Source: Flavobacterium cellulosilyticum (GTDB lineage: Bacteria > Bacteroidota > Bacteroidia > Flavobacteriales > Flavobacteriaceae). From it: DNA of 64,000 nucleotides. Position numbers and translations under genes: made by a program. Of the stretch, positions 48,290 to 57,737 are shown one piece after another. Position 1 is the stretch's first letter. The number at the start of each line of letters is the position of its first letter. Location: positions 45,972 to 109,971 of the forward strand of contig NZ_SMFK01000014.1 of assembly GCF_004349355.1 (NCBI RefSeq), read 5' to 3'. The notes under the pieces are model-generated. The model made no database searches and was not told where the DNA came from. It saw only the letters and a list, made by a program, of their open reading frames with translations.

Positions 48290-48727
48290 ATGACTGTAAA
48301 TCAAATATTAAAAGAAAAAGGACAAGAAGTTCATTCTATAATTTCTACAATCACAGTATATGAAGCATTAAGAATAATGGGAGAAAGAAATGTTGGTGCT
48401 GTCTTAATAATAGAAGATACTATTTTAAAAGGTATTTTATCTGAAAGAGATTATGCTCGAAAAATTGCTTTAAATAACAAGTCTTCTAGAGACACTTTTG
48501 TCCATGAAATCATGGATACGGATGTAATTACTGTAAAACCTTCTGACGATATAAATTATTGCATGGATTTGATTACCAATAAAAGAATTAGACATTTACC
48601 TGTTTTGTTAGACGAAAAAGTAGTTGGAATTGTCTCCATTGGTGATGTGGTTAAAGCAATAATGGAAATTCAAAAAAGCACAATTGATCATTTGGATTCC
48701 TATATCAGTGGAACTAAGGCTGTATAA
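48290..48727 (+). CDS. CBS-domain pair protein
   Basis: Cytoplasmic protein of 145 residues made of two CBS domains and nothing else. The first covers about residues 8-65 (MGERNVGAVLIIEDTILKGILSERDYAR) and the second about 75-130 (RIRHLPVLLDEKVVGIVSIGDVV). Such pairs bind adenine nucleotides and regulate partner proteins; the partner is not evident here. It lies 11 bases before the small cysteine-rich membrane protein, so the two may be co-transcribed. Confidence 0.9.
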   Translation: MTVNQILKEKGQEVHSIISTITVYEALRIMGERNVGAVLIIEDTILKGILSERDYARKIALNNKSSRDTFVHEIMDTDVITVKPSDDINYCMDLITNKRIRHLPVLLDEKVVGIVSIGDVVKAIMEIQKSTIDHLDSYISGTKAV

Positions 48728-48738
48728 TAAATATAAAT

Positions 48739-48924
48739 ATGGAAACAATTATTATTTCAATTCTTCTTTTATCTCTTGCTATTTCTGGGATTGCCATCAA
48801 GATATTGTTAAAAAAAGACGGTAGGTTTTCTGGTACTTGTAGCAGCAATAATCCATTAATTCAAAAGGAGGGTGGAGCATGCGGAATTTGTGGGGCAAAG
48901 CCTGAAGAAAAATGCAACTCTTAA
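48739..48924 (+). CDS. Small four-cysteine membrane protein, candidate NqrM-like maturation factor
   Basis: A 61-residue protein with one N-terminal membrane helix (about residues 3-24), a basic stretch (KKDGR), and four cysteines at 34, 48, 51 and 59 in GTC, CGIC and KC. Known NqrM (DUF539) proteins are about this size, have one helix and a similar set of cysteines, and deliver iron to the NqrD/NqrE site. Its 3' end overlaps the convergent apbE stop by 4 bases, and the nqr operon follows. The family assignment is inferred from layout and context, not from clear sequence identity. Confidence 0.65.
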   Translation: METIIISILLLSLAISGIAIKILLKKDGRFSGTCSSNNPLIQKEGGACGICGAKPEEKCNS

Positions 48925-49925
48925 GGCAATTCTTTTATCCATTTTTTTAAGCTTTCGGATGTATATGTTTTCCAGATTCCGTGATCGTCATAAACAAAAT
49001 AGACTTCAAGTTGTAAGTCTTTATTGTCTTGCAAAAACTGAATCGATTTCTTCAATCCCATAACCATAAAAACAGTAGCATAAGCATCAGCAGTAATGCA
49101 GTCATTTGCAATTACTGTAGTGCTTAATAAATTCTGTTTGGCAGGATAACCCGTTTTTGGATTGATGATATGGGAAAATTTTTGGCCACCCTCTTCATAA
49201 AATTTCCGATAATTTCCTGAAGTAGCCAGTGCTTTATCCTTCAAATTTATAACGGCTTCCAATTTTCTTTCTGAGCTTGCTTTTTCATCTGGTTTATCAA
49301 TACCAACTTTCCAGTTTTCATTTTCTTTTTTTCCTTTTGCTTTCAGCTCTCCGCCCACTTCAACTAAATAATTAAAGATTCCTTTGCTTTCCAAATAATT
49401 TCCCAAAACATCTACAGAATACCCTTGAGCGATGGCATTAAAATCTAGTTTTACCTCTGGTTTTGCTTTTGCAATTTTGTTACCTTGCAGTTTTACCATT
49501 TTATAGCCAACAAACTGGAGTAGACTGTCTATCTTTTTGCCATCCATAGAAGCTTTTTTAGTTGTGCCAAATCCCCAAGAATTCACTAAAGGGCCCACCG
49601 TTACATCAAAAAGCCCATCTGTTTTTTTTGAAACTTCAATGGATTTGTTAAAGACATCAATAAAATAGGGATCAACAATCACATTTTTGTCGTTATTGTT
49701 TATTTTCGAAATAATTGATGAAGGCAGCCAAGTTGACATGGATTTGTCAATCTCTTTCAACAAGGAATCGATGGCCGTTTTATAATTGATTCCATCATTT
49801 GAAACATAGGAAATATGATAGGTAGTTCCCTGCGCATTTCCTTCAATTTTAAGTAAAGATTTCTTATTGGAGTTACAGCTTATAAATAAAAAGGATATTA
49901 GAATAGGGTATAGGAACTTCGTCAT
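48921..49925 (-). CDS. apbE: FAD:protein FMN transferase ApbE
   Basis: Lipoprotein of 334 residues (lipobox FISC, Cys17) that attaches FMN covalently to threonines of NqrB and NqrC, using FAD and magnesium. Family motifs include the opening GNAQGTTYHISY, the central LDFNAIAQGYSVD and the metal/FAD-site DAYATVFMVMG. It is the last gene of the nqr operon, 9 bases after nqrF, where its two flavin-accepting substrates are made. It converges with the small membrane-protein gene and overlaps it by 4 bases. Confidence 0.95.
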   Translation of the reverse strand: MTKFLYPILISFLFISCNSNKKSLLKIEGNAQGTTYHISYVSNDGINYKTAIDSLLKEIDKSMSTWLPSSIISKINNNDKNVIVDPYFIDVFNKSIEVSKKTDGLFDVTVGPLVNSWGFGTTKKASMDGKKIDSLLQFVGYKMVKLQGNKIAKAKPEVKLDFNAIAQGYSVDVLGNYLESKGIFNYLVEVGGELKAKGKKENENWKVGIDKPDEKASSERKLEAVINLKDKALATSGNYRKFYEEGGQKFSHIINPKTGYPAKQNLLSTTVIANDCITADAYATVFMVMGLKKSIQFLQDNKDLQLEVYFVYDDHGIWKTYTSESLKKWIKELP

Positions 49926-49934
49926 AAATGTTTT

Positions 49935-51200
49935 TTATTCTCCAAAATCATCAAAAGCGATATTTTCAGGTGGTACACCAAGATCATCAAGCATTTTAAA
50001 AACTGCAGAATTCATCATAGGTGGTCCGCAAATATAATACTCAATGTCTTCTGGTGCTTTATGATGCTTCAAGTATTTTTCAAAAAGAACACTATGAATA
50101 AAACCAGTATCACCAGTCCAATTGTCTTCAGAAAGCGGTTCAGAAAGTGCTATATTATATTGAAAATTAGGAAATTCCTTTTCGATATCTCGGAAATGAT
50201 CGGTATAAAAAACTTCCTTTGACGACCTTCCTCCGTACCAGAAAGACACTTTTCTCTCACTTTCTTTTAGAGTATGAAAAATATGAAATAAATGAGATCG
50301 CAAAGGAGCCATTCCTGCACCACCACCAATATAAATCATTTCGTTTTTTGTTGGCTTAATGTGGAAATCACCGAATGGACCTGCAATATTTACTTTATCT
50401 CCAGGTTTTAAGGAAAAAACATAAGAGGAACAAACTCCTGGATTTACCTTCATAAATCCACCTGATTTTCTGTCAAATGGAGGGGTGGCAAGGCGGATAT
50501 TCAACATAATGATGTTTCCTTCGGCTGGATGATTGGCCATAGAATACGCACGGAAAATAGGTTCAGGATTATTCATTTTCAAATCCCAAATATGAAATTT
50601 ATCGTAACCTTCCTTAAATCGGTCGTCAATATTATAAAGGTCCTTTTTAAAATCAATTTCACATACAGGAACATCGATTTGAATATAACAACCAGATTCG
50701 AAATCCAGAAATTCATTTTTGGGTAATTTCACTACCAGTTCTTTAATATAAGTAGCTACATTATCATTTGAAACCACTTCGCATTCCCATTTTTTAATTC
50801 CCAATATACTCTCAGGAATTATTATTTTCATATCCTGTTTTACTTTTACCTGGCAACCCAAACGCCAGTTTGATTGCTGTTCTTTTCGATTGAAATAAGG
50901 AGTTTCTGTGGGCAAAATGTCCCCGCCACCTGATAAAACCTGACATTTACACATGGCACAAGTTCCACCACCACCGCAGGCTGAGGGTAAAAATATTTTT
51001 TGATTGGACAAAGTAGTCAATAGGGTAGAACCGGCTTCAGTTTCCAGTACTTCTTTTCCATTAATGACAATTTTAACTAATCCGGAAGGGGTAAGTTTAG
51101 ATTTGGCATAGAGAATAATAAACACCAGCAATAAATTGAATCCTAAGAAAACAACTATGCTGCTAAAAACCGTTAAACTATCAAATGCTAAAAATATCAT
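49935..51200 (-). CDS. nqrF: Na+-translocating NADH:quinone reductase subunit F
   Basis: Electron entry subunit that oxidises NADH. One N-terminal membrane helix (about 5-32) is followed by a ferredoxin-type domain with the [2Fe-2S] ligands Cys75, Cys81, Cys84 and Cys116. These have the same spacing as in Vibrio NqrF. Then come FAD-binding (RAYSMANHP) and NADH-binding (IGGGAGMAPLRSHL, YICGPPMMN) domains. The length of 421 residues is normal. It is the sixth gene in the operon, 19 bases after nqrE. Confidence 0.97.
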   Translation of the reverse strand: MIFLAFDSLTVFSSIVVFLGFNLLLVFIILYAKSKLTPSGLVKIVINGKEVLETEAGSTLLTTLSNQKIFLPSACGGGGTCAMCKCQVLSGGGDILPTETPYFNRKEQQSNWRLGCQVKVKQDMKIIIPESILGIKKWECEVVSNDNVATYIKELVVKLPKNEFLDFESGCYIQIDVPVCEIDFKKDLYNIDDRFKEGYDKFHIWDLKMNNPEPIFRAYSMANHPAEGNIIMLNIRLATPPFDRKSGGFMKVNPGVCSSYVFSLKPGDKVNIAGPFGDFHIKPTKNEMIYIGGGAGMAPLRSHLFHIFHTLKESERKVSFWYGGRSSKEVFYTDHFRDIEKEFPNFQYNIALSEPLSEDNWTGDTGFIHSVLFEKYLKHHKAPEDIEYYICGPPMMNSAVFKMLDDLGVPPENIAFDDFGE

Positions 51201-51219
51201 CCCTTTTTTGATTATAAAT

Positions 51220-51834
51220 TTATAATGTTATTCCCATAAAACTCATGAATGCAATGGCCATTAATCCAGTCAATATAAAAGTGATTCCCAAACCTCGTAA
51301 AGGCGCTGGAATATTAGAATACCTTAGTTTTTCTCGTATGGCAGATAATGCGACGATTGCAAGAAACCAACCCACGCCAGAACCAAATCCAAAAACAGTA
51401 GCCTCTCCCAAGGTGGCGTATTCCCTTTCTTGCATAAATAATGCACCTCCCAAAATAGAGCAGTTAACTGCAATAAGAGGTAAGAATATACCTAGTGATG
51501 TATAGAGAGCAGGAGCATATTTTTCGACAATCATCTCTACTAACTGAACTATGGAAGCAATAGTAGCAATGAACATGATAAAACTTAAAAAGCTGAGGTC
51601 AATTGTAGCAAAATCAGGAGATACCCATTCTAATGCTCCTGCTTTTAATACATACTTCTCCAGTAAATAACAAACTGGTACTGAAATTAGTAAAACAAAT
51701 ATTACTGCGAGCCCCAATCCTACAGCACTTTTTACGGTTTTAGAAATGGCTAAATACGAACACATGCCTAGGAAATAGGCAAATATCATATTCTCAATAA
51801 AAATTGCTTTTATAAAAATATTTACATGTTCCAT
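51220..51834 (-). CDS. nqrE: Na+-translocating NADH:quinone reductase subunit E
   Basis: Integral membrane subunit of 204 residues with six helices. Cys25 (GMCSYL) and Cys125 (NCSILGG) are the two cysteines that, with two from NqrD, hold the intramembrane iron centre. The N-terminus FIKAIFIENMIFAYFLGMCSYL is typical of NqrE. It is homologous to NqrD, to which it is related by an inverted topology. It lies 45 bases after nqrD. Confidence 0.97.
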   Translation of the reverse strand: MEHVNIFIKAIFIENMIFAYFLGMCSYLAISKTVKSAVGLGLAVIFVLLISVPVCYLLEKYVLKAGALEWVSPDFATIDLSFLSFIMFIATIASIVQLVEMIVEKYAPALYTSLGIFLPLIAVNCSILGGALFMQEREYATLGEATVFGFGSGVGWFLAIVALSAIREKLRYSNIPAPLRGLGITFILTGLMAIAFMSFMGITL

Positions 51835-51879
51835 AAAAAATAATAAGTAGCGTTAGTGATTATTTAATGTTAGTTTTAA

Positions 51880-52560
51880 TCAGTTGGATTCTATTAATTT
51901 TCTGTTTCTATTTCGTTGTATCCATATGAGAATGCCAACAATGATTAACGCCATAGGTGGCATAATTACAAGGCTATTATTGAAATATCCCATTTTATAA
52001 ATGGAATCGGGTATAATGCGATACCCCATCAATTCACCGGAACCAAATAGTTCTCGTATCATCGATACAATGACCAATATTAATCCATAACCAAACCCAT
52101 TCCCGATGCCGTCCAAAAAAGAGGGCCAGGGTTTATTAGCCATTGCAAAAGCTTCTAATCGGCCCATAATGATACAATTGGTAATAATCAGACCCACAAA
52201 AACCGATAGTTGTTTACTTACGTCAAATACAAATGCTTTTAAAAATTGATCGACTAAAATAACCATTGTAGCTACGATGATTAACTGAACGATTATACGA
52301 ATACGATTTGGAATGATGTTTCTAATTGATGAAATGATAACATTTGAAAAAGCACAAACTACAATAACCGCAAGGGCCATGACAATAGAGGGTTTCATTT
52401 TTACAGTAACCGCTAATGCCGAACAGATGCCCAGTACTTGCACTGTAATTGGGTTGGTGTCGTTCAGAGGGTCGTACAAAAGCCGTCTGTTTTTTGGAGA
52501 AAACAGATCTTCTTTTGGCTTTTTAGGTTTTGCAGGAGTTGCTATAGTTTCTGTGTTCAT
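51880..52560 (-). CDS. nqrD: Na+-translocating NADH:quinone reductase subunit D
   Basis: Integral membrane subunit of 226 residues, with Cys46 (GICSAL) and Cys129 (NCIIMGR) as ligands of the iron centre shared with NqrE. The first 30 residues are hydrophilic and rich in proline and lysine, a longer N-terminal tail than in proteobacterial NqrD. Six helices follow. It sits 33 bases after nqrC. Confidence 0.96.
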   Translation of the reverse strand: MNTETIATPAKPKKPKEDLFSPKNRRLLYDPLNDTNPITVQVLGICSALAVTVKMKPSIVMALAVIVVCAFSNVIISSIRNIIPNRIRIIVQLIIVATMVILVDQFLKAFVFDVSKQLSVFVGLIITNCIIMGRLEAFAMANKPWPSFLDGIGNGFGYGLILVIVSMIRELFGSGELMGYRIIPDSIYKMGYFNNSLVIMPPMALIIVGILIWIQRNRNRKLIESN

Positions 52561-52593
52561 GTGCTGTTGTATTATGTTACAAATGGTATCGCT

Positions 52594-53304
52594 TTATCTA
52601 CTTTTAAAATAAGGTATATAATTACTAAGTGTTCTTTTAAACATTTCTGAAACACCTTTACTGGTGATTGTTGCGCCAGAAATGGCATCTACACCATGCG
52701 TGTCGTTTGGTGAGGCACCACCTTTGATAACTGTTACCGAAACAAAATTTCCAGATTCATCAAATATTGTTTTTCCAATGAATTGATGTTGAAATTTTTC
52801 GGTTTCAATTTCTGCCCCAAGTCCGGGAGTTTCACTTTTGTGTCCAAAGCTGGCTCCGTAAATGGTATTCTTGTCGGGTTCAAGTGAGAGATATCCCCAA
52901 ATTGGGCCCCACAATCCCTTGCCTCGAACAGGAATGATATAATACTTTTTTCCCTCTTTATTACAAATGAAGAGCGGGAACAATTGTTCATCTGTTTTAC
53001 CCGTTTTGGCTTTGTCCAATTCTTTTTTTAAGTCGATATCAAATGCAGCCACACCACCTTTTACTTCTTCACCTTTATTATTTAAAACAATTTGTTGGGT
53101 AATATATTGTGTGTATAATTGCTCGGTCTCAGCTGTTTCAGCATGAATGTCCACACTAGTCAAGATGTTTTTCATTTTTTCAATCCTGATGTTTTTTGCC
53201 TGATATGGAGCAAGGCTAATAGCAGTGATAGATAGCAATACGGCAATAATTACCACCAGAACGGTAGAAAAAAGAAATGTGGCTTTGTTACTGTCTTTAT
53301 TCAT
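52594..53304 (-). CDS. nqrC: Na+-translocating NADH:quinone reductase subunit C
   Basis: Membrane-anchored periplasmic flavin subunit of 236 residues. One N-terminal helix (about 8-30) precedes the FMN-binding domain. The FMN acceptor is Thr212 in the motif DAISGATITSKGV, modified by ApbE. The protein is slightly shorter than Vibrio NqrC but has the GLWGPIWGYL core. It lies 12 bases after nqrB. Confidence 0.96.
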   Translation of the reverse strand: MNKDSNKATFLFSTVLVVIIAVLLSITAISLAPYQAKNIRIEKMKNILTSVDIHAETAETEQLYTQYITQQIVLNNKGEEVKGGVAAFDIDLKKELDKAKTGKTDEQLFPLFICNKEGKKYYIIPVRGKGLWGPIWGYLSLEPDKNTIYGASFGHKSETPGLGAEIETEKFQHQFIGKTIFDESGNFVSVTVIKGGASPNDTHGVDAISGATITSKGVSEMFKRTLSNYIPYFKSR

Positions 53305-53316
53305 TTATATTTTTTG

Positions 53317-54477
53317 TTACTGGATCCTTTTTAATCGTCTGTTAATATTTGCTTCAACTACATAATGATCTATTAGCGGTGCCATTACATTCATAAATAA
53401 AATGGCCAACATCATCCCCTCAGGATATGCGGGGTTAAAAACTCGGAACATAATGGCAAACATTCCAATTAAAAATCCATAAATGTATTTTCCTGTATTG
53501 GTTTGTGCCGCACTCACGGGATCGGTAGCCATGAAAATGGCTCCAAAAGCAAATCCCCCTAACACTAGGTGATGCAATGGAGTAATCTGCATTAAGGTAT
53601 TCAATCCAAAAAAATTAAAAATTAGTGCCATTAAAAATCCACCAACAAAAACGGAAGACATGATGCGCCAACTACCAATGCCCGTGTATAACAGAAGGGC
53701 TGCGCCAAGCAAGCATGCAATTGTAGAAGTTTCGCCAATGGATCCAGGAATGGCACCAATAAAGGATTCCAACGTTCCAGGAATTTTTTCTGCAAGACCC
53801 GCAGCGGCATTGCCTAATGGAGTTGCCCCGCTATATGCATCTACTAAAGTTTGTCCTTTACCCAAACTGGTATTTATCCAAACTTGGTCACCCGACATTT
53901 TAGATGGATAAGCAAAAAACAGAAATGCTCTAGCGATAAGTGCAGGATTCATAATATTCATACCTGTACCTCCAAACACCTCTTTTCCGATAACAACCGC
54001 AAAAATGGTTGAAATTGCAACCATCCATAAAGGCACATCAACAGGCATGACAAGTGGAATCAGCATACCCGAAACCAAAAAACCTTCATTAATGGTATGT
54101 TTTCTTATGATTGCAAAAATAAATTCTGCTGTAAGGCCGGCACCATAAGAAACAAGAACTAACGGCAAAACTTTGATGGCTCCAAAAATAAAATTATCTG
54201 TAATGGAGGTTTCCATTAAACCCAAGGCGAGATGATGTTGGTAACCCACATTCCACATTCCAAATAAAAGGCAGGGAACTAAGGAAAGTACAACCAAGAT
54301 CATCGTGCGTTTTAAATCTATTGCATCACGAACGTGTGCCCCTTTACTTGCAGTTGTGTGATCAGGAACAAACAGAAAAGTTTCTATTGCATTGAATGCA
54401 GGATACAATTTTTCCAGTTTTCCCCCTTTTTCAAAGTTAGGTCTTAGATTGTTCAGTAATTTACTAAGTTGTTTCAA
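53317..54477 (-). CDS. nqrB: Na+-translocating NADH:quinone reductase subunit B
   Basis: Main membrane subunit of 386 residues, forming the sodium channel and carrying covalent FMN and riboflavin. The FMN acceptor is Thr219 in YSGATPLG. Family stretches FGGTGMNIMNPALIARAFLFF and DPVSAAQTNTGKYIYG are present. It is separated from nqrA by a 165-base gap in which I see no gene and no clear promoter; this is wider than the other spacings in the operon. Confidence 0.97.
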   Translation of the reverse strand: MKQLSKLLNNLRPNFEKGGKLEKLYPAFNAIETFLFVPDHTTASKGAHVRDAIDLKRTMILVVLSLVPCLLFGMWNVGYQHHLALGLMETSITDNFIFGAIKVLPLVLVSYGAGLTAEFIFAIIRKHTINEGFLVSGMLIPLVMPVDVPLWMVAISTIFAVVIGKEVFGGTGMNIMNPALIARAFLFFAYPSKMSGDQVWINTSLGKGQTLVDAYSGATPLGNAAAGLAEKIPGTLESFIGAIPGSIGETSTIACLLGAALLLYTGIGSWRIMSSVFVGGFLMALIFNFFGLNTLMQITPLHHLVLGGFAFGAIFMATDPVSAAQTNTGKYIYGFLIGMFAIMFRVFNPAYPEGMMLAILFMNVMAPLIDHYVVEANINRRLKRIQ

Positions 54478-54642
54478 ATGCTATTGTTTTTAATGCTTAT
54501 TGTCATATTCTTTATTGATTATTGAGAGATTAGTTTCATTGTAATCAAAAATTAAACTAACAGAATATATTATTTGTTTTTTTAATTATAGTAAAAATGT
54601 TAATCGTATAAAAAGTGAATTTGAATTAAAAGTAAACTACTC

Positions 54643-55998
54643 TTAACTGAATTCTTTACGTATAATATCAAGTCCTTGACGGATGATTTCCTGGGATTTT
54701 ATTTTAGACGTACACACCAATTCACAGAGGGCAAAATCTTCTTCAACCACTTCATAAATCCCCAATTTTTCCATCATATCGATATCCTCAATCAATATTG
54801 ATTTTAAAAGTTGTACCGGGTAAATATCCATCGGAAAAACTTTTTCATATTCGCCAGTCATTACAAAAGGACGTTCTTCGCCGTGAAGGTTGGTATCCAT
54901 ATCATATTTTTTGTTGGGTGTTAGCCAAGAAAAGAAAGTACGAGATAGGCTAAATTTATTCAATCCCGGAGTCAACCAGCCCATAAATTCAGAATGATTA
55001 CCCTCTGGAATAACCGTTATTTGGGAATCATAAAAGCCTAAAAAACCATCTTCTGGAATTTTACTACCTGTTAAAATAGTACCACTAATAATTCTGTTTT
55101 CTTCCTTTTTTAAACCACCGTCAGCAAGAATGTTTTTAATAGAACAACCCACTATGGTTTTATAATATTTTGGGGTATTGACTTGTGAACCAGTTAATGC
55201 TATTGTTCTGGTTGCATCAAATAAGCCTTCATTAAATAATTTACCAAGTATCAATACATCTTGTGGATTGATACACCAGACTGCTTCTCCCTTGTTTATC
55301 GGGTCAATATGATGTATTTGTACACCAATATTTCCAGCAGGATGTGGACCTGAAATTTTGTTAATTTGTACCGACTTTGCGTTCGAAAAAATGGATGCAG
55401 GAGTAGTTTTGTGCTGAACATTCAAATGAATTTTTCCATCGGTTAGTTTCTTTAGAACATCTAGGCCGGTTTGAAAATCAATTTCTTTACCAGACATGAT
55501 AAAATCATTATCGGGTGCCAATGGACTGCTATCAAAAGCAGAAATAAAGATAGATTTTGGATTTTCACTTGGATTGGCGATACAACCATAAGGTCGCTGA
55601 CGGATAAATGGCCAAGCACCAGAGTTTAGTAATTTTTCAATAATTTCTTCTCTATTTAAATCATTAGGCTTTGACTTAGGAAAGGATGCATATTTAATTT
55701 CCCTATCGGCCAGTATTTTTATTTCTAAAATTACTCTTTTATCTCCACGAAGAATTTCAATCACTTCTCCACTAACGGGGGAACTTACTATAATAGCTTC
55801 ATTATTTTTATTATAAAACAAAGGAGTTCCAGCTAATACAGTATCACCTACTTTGACTAGTAATTTTGGATGGAGACCAGTGAAGTCGTTTGGTTTAATA
55901 GCAAATACGTCAGCTATGGGTAGATCCTGAATAGTCTTTTCTGCTTCGCCAATCAATTTGAGATTCAATCCCCTTTTAATTTCAATAAATAGACTCAT
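54643..55998 (-). CDS. nqrA: Na+-translocating NADH:quinone reductase subunit A
   Basis: Cytoplasmic subunit of 451 residues that covers the membrane part and contributes to quinone binding. The family N-terminus (IEIKRGLNLKLIGEAEK) and the internal motif RPYGCIANPSENPKSIFISA are clear. It is the first gene of the operon nqrABCDEF-apbE on the minus strand. The promoter should lie in the region right of 55998, but I found no exact TAnnTTTG word there. Confidence 0.96.
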   Translation of the reverse strand: MSLFIEIKRGLNLKLIGEAEKTIQDLPIADVFAIKPNDFTGLHPKLLVKVGDTVLAGTPLFYNKNNEAIIVSSPVSGEVIEILRGDKRVILEIKILADREIKYASFPKSKPNDLNREEIIEKLLNSGAWPFIRQRPYGCIANPSENPKSIFISAFDSSPLAPDNDFIMSGKEIDFQTGLDVLKKLTDGKIHLNVQHKTTPASIFSNAKSVQINKISGPHPAGNIGVQIHHIDPINKGEAVWCINPQDVLILGKLFNEGLFDATRTIALTGSQVNTPKYYKTIVGCSIKNILADGGLKKEENRIISGTILTGSKIPEDGFLGFYDSQITVIPEGNHSEFMGWLTPGLNKFSLSRTFFSWLTPNKKYDMDTNLHGEERPFVMTGEYEKVFPMDIYPVQLLKSILIEDIDMMEKLGIYEVVEEDFALCELVCTSKIKSQEIIRQGLDIIRKEFS

Positions 55999-56609
55999 TA
56001 ATTAATTTTATTGGGTAATTATGATATTTGTACGAAGATTCGATTTTATCAATCCTTAAAAGCAATTTAATCAGAAACATTTGCTTTCGTAAAGAATAAA
56101 AATCTAATCTAGTGATTTTACCTCAATAGAGCAACAAAAACTCTTTTTTTATCGTAAAATATTGACCTATAGTTGGATTTTATAGTGCTTTTACATTTAT
56201 CAATCCTAAAAAACTGAATTACTTTACTTCATGCTATCGGTGAATAAAATGAGTCAAATATGAAAGTTGCGCTTTCAAGACGCTATTGTTTAAACGAATT
56301 GGTTGGGAGAACAAGATCATTAAATGATAATTTTAATAAAGAGTAGAAGTATTAATAATTTGGCAGAAATGAATTTAATGAACTCCATTAAAAAGTATTA
56401 TTTACAATTTGAATACTCTTTTAATGCCAATAAAAAGAATGTAAGGATTAATTTTAGAAGGCTCTTTTATAGTCGCTAAATTTACTTTTGAGTCTGTGCA
56501 GGAAATGCATTGCCATTGTTTTTAATTTATAAAAAAATCTTGGTTCAAGAGCTCTGAAATAGACATTGCCATATAATTATATAGTTTCTAAATCGATGTT
56601 CTTTTTGAA
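55999..56609. other. Long gap upstream of nqrA with one weak small ORF
   Basis: No convincing gene is present. A plus-strand frame at 56324-56479 could encode 51 residues (starting MIILIKSRSINNLAEMN, ending NFRRLFYSR). It has no visible family, no clear ribosome site and is probably chance or decay. The nqr promoter must lie in the left part of this gap if it is close to nqrA. Confidence 0.3.
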
Positions 56610-56948
56610 TTAGAGTAAATTATTTTTTTTTGCCAACAAATAAATAATTTTTGCAAATTCATCATTATTTAGTCTGTCTCCCTCAATAACTCCTATTTGA
56701 TTAGATGCAATTACATGTCTTCCTTTGTAAATGTTTTTATTTGATACAGTTATTATTTGATTGGATGAAGTTGCATGGTTCCCTTTGAAAATTTTTGTGT
56801 TTTTTACAATTAGAATACCTTCAGGCTGAATACTTATTAATTCATCTGATGCAATTGAATATTTTCCTCTGTATATTTTTCCTTTATCAACTAAAAAGAT
56901 TTGGTCTGAATAGTTAGAATGCTTTCCTGAATAAATTTTTGTCGCCAC
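56610..56948 (-). CDS. Small tandem-repeat protein of unknown function
   Basis: A 112-residue protein built almost entirely of an imperfect repeat of about 20-28 residues. Each unit starts with a short beta-like stretch: KIYSGKHSNYSDQIFLV, KIYRGKYSIASDELISI, KIFKGNHATSSNQIITV and NIYKGRHVIASNQIGVI. The repeats are also visible in the DNA, so they arose by internal duplication. The last 25 residues are a charged helix-like tail. No signal peptide or membrane segment is seen. The fold is likely a small repeated beta structure; I do not recognise the family. It stands alone on the minus strand between nqrA and decayed sequence. Confidence 0.55.
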   Translation of the reverse strand: MATKIYSGKHSNYSDQIFLVDKGKIYRGKYSIASDELISIQPEGILIVKNTKIFKGNHATSSNQIITVSNKNIYKGRHVIASNQIGVIEGDRLNNDEFAKIIYLLAKKNNLL

Positions 56949-57062
56949 TTTGCTCTTTTTTTAATAAGTTTTCAAATATTTTATAAATGGGTATCACTTT
57001 ATTTTCATCAATAATTAGATCACTTGTGTCCTTAATGGTTTCAAAAATAAATTATTCACTAT

Positions 57063-57227
57063 TCAATATTTTACGGTTTCCCGCATTCTGGGTTTATTTT
57101 TATTTTCATATCCTTTTAAATCATTTGGACTTGGTGAATAAAACGACTTTACTAGGGTCATATATTTCCATAGATTGTCCCGCACCAGCCGTTTTGGATT
57201 TTCAACATCATCATAGAAAAAGTATAA
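57063..57227 (-). pseudogene. Protein-like remnant of unknown origin
   Basis: A minus-strand frame is open for 55 codons without a start codon and reads like real protein (YDDVENPKRLVRDNLWKYM, then NDLKGYENKNKPRMRETV). After its stop, similar composition continues (NNLFLKPLRTQVI). The charged, specific residues contrast with the low-complexity plus-strand frame on the same bases. It looks like the end of a decayed gene; the family is not recognised. The rest of 56949-57425 shows nothing else. Confidence 0.35.
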
Positions 57228-57425
57228 TTAACTAGAATAATTCCTGAATTAGTCTCCGAAATTTTGATTGTGTCGCTTATGAAATAAGCTGCTTTTATTG
57301 AAAACGATCTTAATTTTTCTACTATTGAAATTCTTATTTTTTAGAAAATTCAAACCAAATAGGGATATTTTATACAAGTACTATTTGTAATCGAAAATAA
57401 AATCTAATGAAACAGCTTATCTTTT

Positions 57426-57659
57426 ATGGTTCTTTTTCAGATTTCATTATGCATACTTAGGAAATGGGATGTACAGTTCTTATATTGGATTCCATATAGA
57501 GTAATTTCTTTATACGCAGTTATCGATTTATTTACACTTTCATGTAGAGTGATAAATAATAACGAATTAGTATATCATCAAATTGATAATTTAGAAATAA
57601 AAAAAGATGATGAACAAGCGATAAATTGGGCTAATAAATTAGTGGAAAAAGAGGATTAA
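57426..57659 (+). CDS. Small ORF, hypothetical
   Basis: A 77-codon frame whose second half (NNNELVYHQIDNLEIKKDDE, ending ANKLVEKED) looks like a real protein tail. The first half looks like chance translation. It may be the intact end of a gene whose start has decayed, or a short real protein starting downstream. No family is recognised and no partner gene is adjacent. Confidence 0.25.
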   Translation: MVLFQISLCILRKWDVQFLYWIPYRVISLYAVIDLFTLSCRVINNNELVYHQIDNLEIKKDDEQAINWANKLVEKED

Positions 57660-57737
57660 ATATAGGAGGTCTAATTGTAAAGACTTCAACAATGCTACTA
57701 ATTATTGTTCGTATTTGAAAAAGAATAACTACTTATA

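Noticed and set aside
48872..49063. 63-codon plus-strand frame running into the apbE gene
   Set aside because: It overlaps the small cysteine protein in another frame and is antisense to apbE.
56987..57235. 82-codon plus-strand frame
   Set aside because: Composition is typical of chance frames; the minus strand over the same bases looks more protein-like.
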